Source: Labedella gwakjiensis (GTDB taxonomy: Bacteria > Actinomycetota > Actinomycetes > Actinomycetales > Microbacteriaceae). Taken from it: a stretch of DNA of 64,000 bases. Position 1 is the stretch's first letter. Every line of letters begins with the position of its first letter. This document shows positions 24,302 to 33,432 of this stretch, piece after piece. The notes beneath the pieces are model-generated. The model ran no database searches. It was not told the DNA's origin and saw only the letters and a list, made by a program, of their open reading frames with translations. The stretch is taken from positions 3,100,001 through 3,164,000 of the forward strand of contig NZ_PYAU01000001.1 in NCBI RefSeq assembly GCF_003014675.1, written 5' to 3'. Made by a program: the position numbers and the translations under genes.

Positions 24302-24309
24302 GTGCCGAG

Positions 24310-25503
24310 ATGAATACCGTCGTGGATATCGTCCTCCTCCTGATCATGGTCGGCGCCGTCATCGGCGGCTGGCGTCGTGGCGCGCTCGTGACCGCGGCGT
24401 CGCTCGTCGGGATACTCGGAGGAGTGGTCCTCGCGACGAACATCACTCCGATCGTCGTCGCGTTCGCCGCCCGGTTCGGCTGGGTCACGTCGCTCGAGCG
24501 AACGCTCGTGGCCGTGGTGGTCCTCATCGTCTCGATAGCCCTCGTCGTCGCCGTGTTGTCGCTCGTCGCCCGCGCGCTGAAGGGGGCGCTCTCGAAGCTC
24601 AAGATCACGAAGGGTCTCGACACGCTGGGCGGCGCGGCCCTCGGATTCCTCACCTGGGCCGCCACGGTGTGGCTCCTGGCCGGATTCCTCGCGTCGACGG
24701 GCGTCGTGCCGCTCACCCAGCTCGCGAGTTCGTCGCGGGTCGTGGCCGCACTCGACTCCGTGGCACCCGTGCCGTCGTCGACGGCGCTGGGCGCACTCGA
24801 CCGAGCCCTCGGCAATTCCGGCTTCCCCCAGGTGTTCGCCGACGGAGTCGAGAGCATCGTCGGCGTCACGGAGCCCGATCCGGCGGTCTCCGGCGCCGTC
24901 GACGCCTCGGCGGGGGCGATCGTGCGCGTCCTGTCATCGGCCCCGTCGTGCGCCTCTGATGCGACGGGGAGCGGCTGGGTCGTCGGAACCGATCGGGTCG
25001 TGACGAACGCGCACGTCGTCGGCGGATCCGACGACCTCTTCGTCCAGATCGGGGGGACGGGCAACCCGGTGCCGGCGACCCTCGTGGTCTTCGACCCGGA
25101 GCGGGACCTCGCGGTCCTCGCCGTGCCAGGCCTCGGCGTGAGCCCCCTCGCGCTCGGCGACGACCTCGCGGCGTCCGAGCAGGCGTATGTCGCCGGATAC
25201 CCGGAGAACGGTCCGTACGACGTGCAGCCCGCGCGCGTCCGGCAGACCCTCGACGCGACGGGTCTCGACATCTACGAGCGAGACACCGTGACGCGGGAGA
25301 TCTACGCGCTGCGCGGGCTCGTCCGCCCCGGCAATTCGGGAGGCCCCCTCCTCGACACGGACGGCGACGTCGTCGGTGTGGTGTTCGCCCGCTCGACGAC
25401 CGACGCCGACACGGGATACGCCCTCACTCTCGACGAGCTCGCTCCCGTGCTCGACCGGGTGGCGTCGAGCGCCGAGGTCGACTCGGGTGCGTGCGTGGCC
25501 TGA
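24310..25503 (+). CDS. MarP-type membrane serine protease (CvpA domain)
   Basis: A 397-residue protein with four N-terminal membrane segments (CvpA-like, residues about 1-140) and a trypsin-like protease domain outside. Catalytic residues are His in VTNAHVVG, Asp in DPERDLAVL and Ser in RPGNSGGPL. This is the architecture of mycobacterial MarP, which helps cells keep internal pH in acid stress and activates a peptidoglycan hydrolase. A Cys pair (PSCAS... and C-terminal GACVA) could form a regulating disulfide as in MarP. Followed after 93 nt by a separately promoted HAD gene. Confidence 0.9.
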   Translation: MNTVVDIVLLLIMVGAVIGGWRRGALVTAASLVGILGGVVLATNITPIVVAFAARFGWVTSLERTLVAVVVLIVSIALVVAVLSLVARALKGALSKLKITKGLDTLGGAALGFLTWAATVWLLAGFLASTGVVPLTQLASSSRVVAALDSVAPVPSSTALGALDRALGNSGFPQVFADGVESIVGVTEPDPAVSGAVDASAGAIVRVLSSAPSCASDATGSGWVVGTDRVVTNAHVVGGSDDLFVQIGGTGNPVPATLVVFDPERDLAVLAVPGLGVSPLALGDDLAASEQAYVAGYPENGPYDVQPARVRQTLDATGLDIYERDTVTREIYALRGLVRPGNSGGPLLDTDGDVVGVVFARSTTDADTGYALTLDELAPVLDRVASSAEVDSGACVA

Positions 25504-25584
25504 GCCGACGGGCGTCTCGGCGGGTCGATCATCGCGCGGATCCTCCGCCCGCGCCAGCCCTTCGCGCCATCGGTCGGTCCTCGG

Positions 25585-25590
25585 CAGACT
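25585..25590 (+). promoter_or_regulatory. -10-like box CAGACT of HAD hydrolase gene
   Basis: CAGACT sits 6 nt before the ATG at 25597, the leaderless spacing repeated across the window. The first base departs from the TAnnnT pattern. Confidence 0.4.
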
Positions 25591-25596
25591 GTCGGG

Positions 25597-26286
25597 ATGA
25601 CTGGAACCGGAACGCCTGCAGCCGTCCTCCTCGACATCGACGGGACGCTCGTCGATTCGAACTACCTCCACGTCGACAGTTGGGCGCGGACGTTCGGTGA
25701 TCTCGGCGTCGACGTCGACACCTGGCGTATCCACCGGGGCATCGGGCTCGACTCGACGATGCTGCTCGACGAGCTTCTCGGCGACCGCGTGGACGAGCTG
25801 AGGGATCGGGCCACGGAACGACACGCCGTCCACTACGCCGACTCGATCGAACGGCTGCGCGCCATCCACGGCGGACGGCAGCTCCTCGACGCCCTCACGG
25901 ACGCCGGCCTCCGCGTCGTCCTCGCGACCTCGGCGCCGGGGGACGAGCTCGAGCAGCTCCGCCGTGTGCTCGACGTGGAGGACAGCCTCTACGCGGTGAC
26001 GTCCTCCGAGGACGTCGAGACGGCGAAGCCCGAGCCCGATGTCATCCGCAGCGCCCTCGACAAGGCGCACGTCCCCGCCGACCGGGCCGTGATGATCGGC
26101 GACGCGCGCTGGGACGGGATCGCCGCTGAGCGTGCGGGGGTGACCTTCGTCGGTGTGCTCACCGGCGGGATCTCGGCGGCCGAACTCCGCGAGGTCGGAG
26201 CCGTCGCCGTGTACGACAGCGTGGCGGAGGTCATCGAGCACCTCGATGACGCCCCATTCGGTGAGCTCATCGCCACGCTCGGCTGA
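25597..26286 (+). CDS. HAD family phosphatase (phosphoglycolate-phosphatase-like)
   Basis: A 229-residue HAD hydrolase with a helical cap. Motif I is LLDIDGTLVDS (nucleophile Asp), motif II VLATSA, motif III Lys in TAKPEPD, and motif IV MIGDARWDGIAA. It resembles phosphoglycolate/beta-phosphoglucomutase-type phosphatases; the substrate is unknown. It has no ribosome site and appears leaderless. Confidence 0.87.
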   Translation: MTGTGTPAAVLLDIDGTLVDSNYLHVDSWARTFGDLGVDVDTWRIHRGIGLDSTMLLDELLGDRVDELRDRATERHAVHYADSIERLRAIHGGRQLLDALTDAGLRVVLATSAPGDELEQLRRVLDVEDSLYAVTSSEDVETAKPEPDVIRSALDKAHVPADRAVMIGDARWDGIAAERAGVTFVGVLTGGISAAELREVGAVAVYDSVAEVIEHLDDAPFGELIATLG

Positions 26287-26376
26287 ACCGGACGGCGTGC
26301 CGCTCGTCAACGGGGGGAGGCGAGCGTACGCTGCGGCCCTCCGGAGGATTTATCCTGAATCTCCGGCCTCCCCAGC

Positions 26377-28629
26377 GTGAGCGGCCGAGCACCCCGAAAC
26401 GCACGAAGGACCGCAACGATTCTCGACACACCCGCAGCCCAGTCCCGCCTCGACACCATCCGTCAGACCGTCGCAGACCTCGTCGTCTCAGAACGCGATC
26501 GACTCGCGTCCGTCCTCCGAGAGACGGGCGATGCCGTCGAGCTGTGGGATCGCGACGCCCGCGCGGATCATCACCGCAAGCAGTTGAGCCGGTTCGAGAA
26601 CGCCGGTGGCGGTCTGCTGTTCGGTCATCTCTCCATGGACGACGACGCCGAATGGTTCATCGGGCGGATGGGGCTCTTCGACCCCGAATCGCGTGACCCG
26701 CTGCTCGTCGACTGGCGGGCGCCGCTATCCCGTGCGTTCTACACGGCGACACCGCTCCACCCGGACGGCGTGGAGGTGCGGTCGACCATCGGCACGCGCG
26801 GGTGGCGGGTCTCGAGCGTGGTCGGGGAGGAGCTCTCGCTCAGCGCCGCGGGGGACACGGGTTCGATGGGCCCGTCTGCTCTCATGGCCGCGGTCTCGCA
26901 GCATCGCACCGATCGGATGTCCGACATCGTCGCGACGATCCAGGGGGAGCAGGACCGCATCATCCGTGCCGAGTTGCGAGGCACCCTCGTGGTGCAGGGC
27001 GGCCCGGGCACGGGCAAGACGGCCGTCGCCCTGCACCGCGCCGCGTACGTCCTGTACGAACACCGTGACCGCTTGAGCCGCGAGGGAGTGCTCATCGTGG
27101 GGCCGAACCCGGACTTCCTCCGATACATCAGCGAGGTCCTCCCGTCGCTCGGGGAGGACAGCGTCGTACTCACCTCGCTGCACACCCTCCTGCCCGGCGT
27201 CGTGGCGCAGCGGGAGGACGAGCGCGATGTCGCCGAGGTGAAGGGGCGGCTCGACCTCGCGAAGGCCGTGGAGAACGCCGTCGCCCGTCGCGAGATCCCC
27301 GTGCGCGCTCCGTTCACGATCACCCTCGAATCCGACCAGACCGTCGTCCTCGACAGCCGCGATCTCGCAGGGCTCCGCACGAGGATGCGTCGGACGCGCA
27401 AGCCGCACAACGAGTCGCGGCCGACGTTCGAGCGCGTCTTCCGCGAGCTCGTCGCGCGGCGGCTGCTGTCCATAGCCGGACGGAGCGTCGAGGTCGACGT
27501 CGATCCGGACGACGTCACGGACTTCGCCGAGGAGCTCGCGCTCGACGACCGTCTCGCGGATGCGATCGACACTCTGTGGCCGATCGTGAGTCCGGAGGAG
27601 CTCATTTCGGGCCTCCTCGGCGACGAGAAGCTCTTGGCCGCGTGCGCCCCCATGTTGGACGACCGCGATCGCGTCCTCCTCGTCCGCACAGCCGACACCG
27701 GGTGGTCGGTGTCCGACGTGCCGCTCCTCGACGAGGCGGCCGCGCTCCTCGGGGAGGATCCCCGTCCTGCGATGCGCGCTCGGGCGCGGGAGCGGGCGGA
27801 GCGGGAGCGCGAGCTCGAGTACGCGCAGGGCGTGCTCGACCTCTACACCGACACGACGACGGACGACGACGGATCGGAGGGGACCGGCGTGACGGCGGAG
27901 CAGCTGGCGGCCCGGCAGCGGCACGACGACCGTGCGACCGTCGCGGAACGCGCCGAGGGCGAGTCCGGGTGGACCTACGGCCACGTCATCGTCGACGAGG
28001 CGCAGGAGCTCACGCCGCTCGCGCTCCGGGCTCTCCTCCGGCGATGCCCGTCACGATCGTTCACGCTCGTGGGGGACATCAACCAGAGTTCGGCAGCCCA
28101 TGGCTCCGACTGGGACACCCTCCTCCGTCCGCAATTGCGCAGCTACAGGCGCGAGGAGCTCACGGTGAACTACCGCACCCCGTCGGAGATCATGGACCTC
28201 GCCGCGCGGGTCCTCGCGCACATCGATCCGCGCCAGTCGGCCCCCACCTCGATCCGGTCGGCGGGCGTCGGACCGGAGATCCGTCGCGTCGCGTACGACA
28301 CCACGGTGCACGAGATCCGCGAGCGGGCCGGACGGTTCCTCGACGAATCCGATGGCACCTTCGCGATCATCGCCGACGCCGAGCTCCTCCCTCGCCTCCG
28401 CACCGCGACCGAGGGGTTCCCGCCCTCCGCCCTCGACCGCGTCTGGTTCGGCTCGCCGCGCGATGCGAAGGGTCTCGAGTTCGACGAGGTCGTGCTCGTG
28501 GAGCCCGGCTGGCGGTCGGAGCGCGGCGTGGCCGAGTCGCGAGAGCTCTACGTCGCCCTCACCCGTGCGACGCAGCGCCTCACGATCCTGCATTCCACCC
28601 CGCTGCCTCCCGAACTCGCCGGGGTCTGA
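26377..28629 (+). CDS. helD: HelD-like UvrD-family helicase
   Basis: A 750-residue superfamily 1 ATPase. An N-terminal coiled-coil arm (about residues 15-75) precedes the Walker A GGPGTGKTAVALHRAAYVLY (about 205-224); Walker B and motif III read VIVDEAQELTPLALR and LVGDINQ; the C-terminal motif is VALTRATQRL. The arm plus HRAAYVLY match HelD, which removes stalled RNA polymerase from DNA and recycles it, rather than UvrD or PcrA. A stretch of charged residues around 475-510 is an insertion. Actinobacterial HelD can confer rifampicin tolerance in some species. Start is GTG. Confidence 0.85.
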   Translation: MSGRAPRNARRTATILDTPAAQSRLDTIRQTVADLVVSERDRLASVLRETGDAVELWDRDARADHHRKQLSRFENAGGGLLFGHLSMDDDAEWFIGRMGLFDPESRDPLLVDWRAPLSRAFYTATPLHPDGVEVRSTIGTRGWRVSSVVGEELSLSAAGDTGSMGPSALMAAVSQHRTDRMSDIVATIQGEQDRIIRAELRGTLVVQGGPGTGKTAVALHRAAYVLYEHRDRLSREGVLIVGPNPDFLRYISEVLPSLGEDSVVLTSLHTLLPGVVAQREDERDVAEVKGRLDLAKAVENAVARREIPVRAPFTITLESDQTVVLDSRDLAGLRTRMRRTRKPHNESRPTFERVFRELVARRLLSIAGRSVEVDVDPDDVTDFAEELALDDRLADAIDTLWPIVSPEELISGLLGDEKLLAACAPMLDDRDRVLLVRTADTGWSVSDVPLLDEAAALLGEDPRPAMRARARERAERERELEYAQGVLDLYTDTTTDDDGSEGTGVTAEQLAARQRHDDRATVAERAEGESGWTYGHVIVDEAQELTPLALRALLRRCPSRSFTLVGDINQSSAAHGSDWDTLLRPQLRSYRREELTVNYRTPSEIMDLAARVLAHIDPRQSAPTSIRSAGVGPEIRRVAYDTTVHEIRERAGRFLDESDGTFAIIADAELLPRLRTATEGFPPSALDRVWFGSPRDAKGLEFDEVVLVEPGWRSERGVAESRELYVALTRATQRLTILHSTPLPPELAGV

Positions 28630-28639
28630 GCTCGGCGGC

Positions 28640-29311
28640 TCAGGCCGTGGGCACGAAGGACAGCTCCGACGGCTGGACGATGACCCAGCCGGGACCGTGG
28701 AAGGCGTACTGGAACGCCTCTCCGCTGCCGCGACCGATGAGGGCCCCGGCCGACATCGACGACTTGATGGTCGGACGGATGTTGGCCGACCAGGCGATCG
28801 TCGCCTGCATGTCCGTGAAGGTCGGCTGCTGCGAGCAGTCGAGGATCACGGGAGGGCCCTGCGTGACGACGGCGGCCGTGCCCATGCCGTGGATCGTCGT
28901 GTTCCACATCCCGCCCGTCAGCATGCCGGCTCCCTGCACACGGTTGAGGTCGTACTGGAGGCTCGACTGGAAGGCCAGGAGGTTGCGCCCGTTGATCGTG
29001 ATGGCGTCGTTCTCCAGCTGGACGAGGTGCACATTGGCCTTGTAGCTCGCGAGGAAGACCTCGCCGTCGCCCGAGAGGCGCATGAGGGGCTGGTCGTCCG
29101 ACGACATCATCTTCTTGAGGAACTGCCCGACGTCGCGGGAGCCTTCGTGGGCGAACGTGACATCGCCCTGGTACGCCACCATCGCGCCCTTCTGGGCGAT
29201 GAGGTCGTACTGCGGGTAGATGCGAGCCTTGAGCATGTACTCGTTCTGCAGCGACATCCACTCGTTCGTGGTGATCTCGTTGTTGCTCGGCTCGAACAGG
29301 CTGGACTTCAT
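28640..29311 (-). CDS. AIM24 family protein
   Basis: A 223-residue protein of the AIM24/TRAP-like beta-sheet family, with the typical GxMxAYxGDVTF and RVQGAGMLTGGMWN stretches. The yeast homologue works in mitochondrial inner membrane organisation; bacterial roles are not established. It is convergent with helD, with only 10 nt between stops. Upstream, a TACAGT box at about 29367 suggests its own promoter with a leader of about 50 nt. Confidence 0.87.
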   Translation of the reverse strand: MKSSLFEPSNNEITTNEWMSLQNEYMLKARIYPQYDLIAQKGAMVAYQGDVTFAHEGSRDVGQFLKKMMSSDDQPLMRLSGDGEVFLASYKANVHLVQLENDAITINGRNLLAFQSSLQYDLNRVQGAGMLTGGMWNTTIHGMGTAAVVTQGPPVILDCSQQPTFTDMQATIAWSANIRPTIKSSMSAGALIGRGSGEAFQYAFHGPGWVIVQPSELSFVPTA

Positions 29312-29395
29312 GGCGCTCCCGGGGTCGATGGTCCTCCGCAGCGGTCACGCGCGACCGCGACATCGAGAGCGACTGTAGCAGCCGAGCCCAACGGG

Positions 29396-30478
29396 TCAGT
29401 GGGTGCCGCGGGCCGTGATCTCGGCGGCGTCGAGCATCACGGCGGAGAGGGATCCCTCCCGGGAGAGAACCGATCGCTGCCGGTCGGCCCCGGTCCCGCG
29501 CCGGAGGATCCCGTCCACGCCGGAGGCGACCCTCTCGCGATCTCCCGACTCGTCGAGCGCATCGCCGACGTGCTCCAGGAGCGCATCGATCACGAGCCGC
29601 GCGGGCGACGGCTCGCCGGTTCCCGGATCGACGAGTGATCCGCCGATCCCTTCGGCCGACGCCCGCCACGACGCGAGTCGCAGCGCCGCGGCCGGGAGGG
29701 GAGAGGGGATGTCGCCCGAACGCCACCCCGCGGCTGCCGTCTGGACGAGCGCACGGGTGAGCGCCGCGATCGTCACCGTGTCCTCGACGTCCATGCACAC
29801 GTCGGCGACGCGCACTTCGATGGTGGGGTAGCGGCTCGACAGCCGGGTATCGAAGTAGAGCATCCCTCGATCCAGGAGGACGCCTGTCGACAGGAGGGAC
29901 CGTTCGAACGCGTCGAGCGCCTCGACGCTGCCGAACACGGGGAGGGGACCGGCCGAGGGCCAGCGGCTCCAGATCTGCGACCGATAGCTCGCGTAGCCGG
30001 TGTCGGCACCCTCGTGGAACGGCGAATCGGCGCTGAGTGCCGTCAGCACGGGAAGCCACCCCCTGATGCGGTCGAGCACCGCGACGCCCTCCTCGCGGCT
30101 CTCCACGTCCACGTGGACGTGGCAGCCGCACACCATCGTGCGGCGCGCCGTCACCCCGAAGTGCGCGGCCATCCAGTCGTAGCGCTCGTCCCTTGTGAGG
30201 TGCGGCTCGATGGGGAGCGGTGACGACGCGATCGCGACCGTCCGGGCTCCGACGGCTCGCGCCCGATCGTCGGCCATCCTCCGATGCCGGAGGAGCGACG
30301 CCCGAAGCGCCCCCAGGTCCTCTTCCGGTTCGGAGCCGATCTCGATCATCTCCTGCTGCAGTTCGGCCTGCAGATGATGGGAGTGGCCGTCTGCCAGGAC
30401 GCGACCGGACAGCGCCAACGGGCGTCCGTCGTCCGGGTGAACGAGGAGCAGCTCCTCCTCGACACCGATCTTCCTCAT
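29396..30478 (-). CDS. Carboxylate-amine ligase (YbdK/GCS2 family)
   Basis: A 360-residue ATP-dependent ligase of the glutamate-cysteine ligase 2 family. GVEEELLLV at the start, GCHVHVDVES (about residues 115-125) and the Arg in SSRYPTIEVRVAD are the ATP- and glutamate-site motifs. The enzyme joins glutamate to an amine, giving gamma-glutamyl compounds; actinobacterial relatives include EgtA in ergothioneine synthesis, but no egt genes are near. It starts 22 nt after the DedA stop, so both may share a transcript; a CATAAT box just upstream may give a second promoter. Confidence 0.88.
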   Translation of the reverse strand: MRKIGVEEELLLVHPDDGRPLALSGRVLADGHSHHLQAELQQEMIEIGSEPEEDLGALRASLLRHRRMADDRARAVGARTVAIASSPLPIEPHLTRDERYDWMAAHFGVTARRTMVCGCHVHVDVESREEGVAVLDRIRGWLPVLTALSADSPFHEGADTGYASYRSQIWSRWPSAGPLPVFGSVEALDAFERSLLSTGVLLDRGMLYFDTRLSSRYPTIEVRVADVCMDVEDTVTIAALTRALVQTAAAGWRSGDIPSPLPAAALRLASWRASAEGIGGSLVDPGTGEPSPARLVIDALLEHVGDALDESGDRERVASGVDGILRRGTGADRQRSVLSREGSLSAVMLDAAEITARGTH

Positions 30479-30500
30479 GCGATCGTCCTCACACCGAGGA

Positions 30501-31169
30501 TTATGCTCGCTCGGCGTCCCGCCGTCGAAGGGTTCTGATCCGCTTCGTCACCCACCACACCACGGCAACCACCACCACGACGACGACGATCGTCTGGAAG
30601 ATGCCCGCGTACTCCTCGACCACGTGCCAGTTCTCGCCGAGGAGGAACCCCGCGCCGACGAAGAGGGAGTTCCAGAGCAGGCTGCCACCGAGCGTCAGGA
30701 GGGTGAAGAGACCGAGGTGCATGCGTTCGATTCCCGCGGGGATCGAGATGAGGCTGCGGAAGATCGGGACCATCCGTCCGAAGAAGACGGCCTTGCTTCC
30801 GTGCCTCTCGAACCACGCCTCGGTGCGGTCCACGTCCTCCACCTGGATGAGGGGGAGCTTCGCGGCGATCCTCCGCATGCGATCGCGGCCGAGTGCCGCA
30901 CCGATCCCGTACAGCGCGAGGGCGCCGACGACCGATCCGAGAGTCGTCCAGAAAATCGCCTCGGCGATCGTGAAGCTCCCACGACTCGCCGTGAACCCCG
31001 CGAGCGGGAGGATGAGCTCACTCGGGAGCGGCGGGAAGAGGTTCTCGAGCGCGACGGCGATTCCAGCACCCGGGGCGCCGATCGTCTCCATGAGTCCGAC
31101 GGCCCAGTCGGAGAATCCGCTGAGAAGGGAGCCGGATTCGCCGGAGCTCGAGGTGGTCAAGAGGGTCAT
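30501..31169 (-). CDS. DedA family membrane protein
   Basis: A 222-residue polytopic membrane protein of the DedA/SNARE-associated (VTT) family. FPPLPSELILPLAGF is the conserved re-entrant motif and FFGRMVPIFRSLISIPAG the second hallmark. DedA proteins act as undecaprenyl-phosphate or phospholipid flippases and keep membrane homeostasis. The C-terminal segment is a run of valines followed by KRIRTLRRR. Start taken as ATG 31169; the upstream frame extension lacks a membrane or motif signal. Co-directional with the ligase gene downstream. Confidence 0.9.
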   Translation of the reverse strand: MTLLTTSSSGESGSLLSGFSDWAVGLMETIGAPGAGIAVALENLFPPLPSELILPLAGFTASRGSFTIAEAIFWTTLGSVVGALALYGIGAALGRDRMRRIAAKLPLIQVEDVDRTEAWFERHGSKAVFFGRMVPIFRSLISIPAGIERMHLGLFTLLTLGGSLLWNSLFVGAGFLLGENWHVVEEYAGIFQTIVVVVVVVAVVWWVTKRIRTLRRRDAERA

Positions 31170-31355
31170 GTGTCGTCGGCTCCGGGGGTCGCAGATGGTC
31201 GGCGGCTCCACCGAGCCTAGCGACGGCACCTGTGCGTCTCGTTCGAGCCTCACTGCCGGCTCCCGGTCGCGCTCGAACCGACCGGTGGCGGCAGATACCC
31301 AGGGTCGGAGCGCCGACGTTCCTAGACTGGGGTCCACCGACCGCCGAGGAGGACC

Positions 31356-32540
31356 ATGTCCGGCTGGAACCCCTGGCTTCAGTACGCCATCGCCGTGATC
31401 GTCGCGCTCGTCGTGGCGCTCGCCGTCATCGTCGTCACCTCTCTCGTGGTGCGCGTCGTCTCCCGTCGTCGACCGGCGGCGCTCGGACTGCTGACGAGCG
31501 CCAGAGCGCCGTTCCGCGCCCTCGTCGTGGTGGCGCTGCTGTGGATCGCTTCAGCCGTCTCCGTCCTCGCCACCTTCGACGGGTGGCCCCTCGTCTCGCA
31601 CGCGCTCCTCATCGCCGTGATCGTGCTCGCCTCATGGCTCGTCGGTTCGCTCGCCTCGTTCGGACTCTCCCAGGCCGCAGGGCGGTACCGGGTGGACGTC
31701 GCGGACAACCGTGTGGCACGCCGGGTCCGCACGCAGATCCAGATGGTGCGGCGACTCGTCCTCGTGGTCGTCGTGATCGTGGGAGCGTCGGCCGTGCTCA
31801 TGACCTTCCCCGAGGTGCGGACGGTGGGGGCGAGTCTGCTCGCCTCGGCGGGAGTCGTCTCGATCATCGCGGGCCTCGCGGCCCAGTCGACCCTCGGGAA
31901 CGTCTTCGCGGGTGTCCAACTCGCGTTCAGCGACGCCATCCGTGTCGACGACGTGGTGATCGTCGAGGGGGAGTGGGGCCTCATCGAGGAGATCACCCTC
32001 ACGTACGTCGTCGTCAAGATCTGGGACGACCGTCGTCTCGTCGTGCCGTCCACCTATTTCACGACGACCCCGTTCCAGAACTGGACCAGGCGCACGAGCG
32101 ACCTCCTCGGCGCCATCGAGCTCGATCTCGACTGGCGCATCGAGCCGCGGGCGATGCGCCTCGAACTCGACGCGATCCTCGAACGCAGCGATCTGTGGGA
32201 CGGCCGCGTCAAGGTGCTGCAGGTCACCGACGCCGTCGGCGGATTCGTCCGGGTACGGGTGCTCGTATCGGCGCGCGACGCCCCGACGCTCTTCGATCTG
32301 CGGTGCGAGGTGCGCGAGGACCTCGTGGAGTGGGTCCACCGGCACGGCGCCGACGGTATTCCGAAGACGCGTGTCGTCATGGGCGAGGACGCGCCGCCGC
32401 CGCAGGTGCGCACGCCGGAGGACACGTCGACCGGTGCGCATCGCGGGCTCTTCAGCGGGAGCCCGGAAGCCGAGGAGCGCGGGCTCGAGTTCACGCAGTC
32501 GATCCAGGTGATCGAGTCGGACGACGAACCGCGGCACTGA
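31356..32540 (+). CDS. MscS-type mechanosensitive channel
   Basis: A 394-residue membrane protein with four predicted membrane segments in the first 170 residues, then the MscS pore and beta domain: SAGVVSIIAGLAAQSTLGNVFAG followed by DAIRVDDVVIVEGEWGLIEEITL. It releases solutes under hypo-osmotic stress. The last 70 residues are polar and acidic and lie outside the core fold. GAGGAGGACC precedes the ATG, with a TAGACT -10 box about 25 nt further upstream. Confidence 0.9.
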   Translation: MSGWNPWLQYAIAVIVALVVALAVIVVTSLVVRVVSRRRPAALGLLTSARAPFRALVVVALLWIASAVSVLATFDGWPLVSHALLIAVIVLASWLVGSLASFGLSQAAGRYRVDVADNRVARRVRTQIQMVRRLVLVVVVIVGASAVLMTFPEVRTVGASLLASAGVVSIIAGLAAQSTLGNVFAGVQLAFSDAIRVDDVVIVEGEWGLIEEITLTYVVVKIWDDRRLVVPSTYFTTTPFQNWTRRTSDLLGAIELDLDWRIEPRAMRLELDAILERSDLWDGRVKVLQVTDAVGGFVRVRVLVSARDAPTLFDLRCEVREDLVEWVHRHGADGIPKTRVVMGEDAPPPQVRTPEDTSTGAHRGLFSGSPEAEERGLEFTQSIQVIESDDEPRH

Positions 32541-32552
32541 CCTCCGACCCGC

Positions 32553-33347
32553 TCAGGCCGACGCGCGCTCCTCTGTCAGGAGGTCGATCGCCGCCCGTCG
32601 GAACACCCTCGAGGTCGGCGCGGAGAAGTGGTCGCGATCGGGGAGCTCCACGAAGCGGCCGTGCGGCGCGGCCTCGGCGAGCGACCGCGAGTCGTCGCGC
32701 ACCGGGTCGCGATCGCCTGCGGCGACGAGGAGCGGTACGGCCGGAGGGTCGGACGGATCGGGCTGCACGCCTCCCCGCATGCCCTCCACGAGTGCGATGA
32801 GCGACTCGAGGTCGTTCCCAGGGATCCCCGACGCCATCTCCACGTAGGCGCGGGTGAGACGGTCCGTCACGGGCGCTCCGCTCGAGGCGAAGGCTCGAGC
32901 GGCCTCCAGATCGAAGGCCGAGAGAGGGTCGCCGGAGGGCAGACCGCCGAGGACGGCAGCCGGAAAGCGGTGGGGCGTCGTGCGCGCGAGCTGCCAGCCC
33001 ACGCGCGCACCCAGCGAGTATCCGAGCAGGACGGCCTCGTCGATCAGGTGGGCGTCCATGACGCTGAGGACGTCGGCGGCGAGACCCTCCGTACTGAACC
33101 GGGACGGGTCGTGCGGTTTGCCGCTCCGTCCGTGTCCGCGCTGATCGAGGGAGAGGACCCGGAATCCGGCGCGCGTGAGATCGCGGGTCCATCCCGCGTT
33201 GTGCCAGTTGAGGACGGCGCTCGACGCGAACCCGTGCACGGCCATGACCACCGGTGCCGTGGTGTCGCCGACGTCGTAGACGGCGAGCCGGGTGCCGTCC
33301 TCCGCCATCACGAACACCGGCTCCGGGGGCTGCGGGAGGATGCTCAC
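32553..33347 (-). CDS. Alpha/beta hydrolase
   Basis: A 264-residue soluble alpha/beta hydrolase. The oxyanion region is AVHGFASS, the conserved LDQRGHGRSGKP follows, the nucleophile elbow is GYSLGAR (about residue 110), and the catalytic His is in LPDRDHFSAP. General esterase, lipase-like or dehalogenase-like roles are possible; the substrate is unknown. It appears leaderless (TACAGT 6 nt upstream of GTG) and converges with mscS with a 12-nt gap. Confidence 0.87.
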   Translation of the reverse strand: MSILPQPPEPVFVMAEDGTRLAVYDVGDTTAPVVMAVHGFASSAVLNWHNAGWTRDLTRAGFRVLSLDQRGHGRSGKPHDPSRFSTEGLAADVLSVMDAHLIDEAVLLGYSLGARVGWQLARTTPHRFPAAVLGGLPSGDPLSAFDLEAARAFASSGAPVTDRLTRAYVEMASGIPGNDLESLIALVEGMRGGVQPDPSDPPAVPLLVAAGDRDPVRDDSRSLAEAAPHGRFVELPDRDHFSAPTSRVFRRAAIDLLTEERASA

Positions 33348-33353
33348 CCATCC

Positions 33354-33359
33354 ACTGTA
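33354..33359 (-). promoter_or_regulatory. -10 box TACAGT of leaderless hydrolase gene
   Basis: On the minus strand TACAGT is followed by 6 nt and then the GTG at 33347; no ribosome-binding site. Confidence 0.5.
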
Positions 33360-33418
33360 TTCGGCCGTCGGACGGGGGATGCGCGGCGGTCACGGCGGCG
33401 GCGGCTCGTCCCGTTGCC

Positions 33419-33424
33419 TAGAGT
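33419..33424 (+). promoter_or_regulatory. -10 box TAGAGT of acyl-CoA ligase gene
   Basis: TAGAGT lies 8 nt before the GTG at 33433, implying a leader of only about two bases. Confidence 0.45.
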
Positions 33425-33432
33425 GGTGTCTC

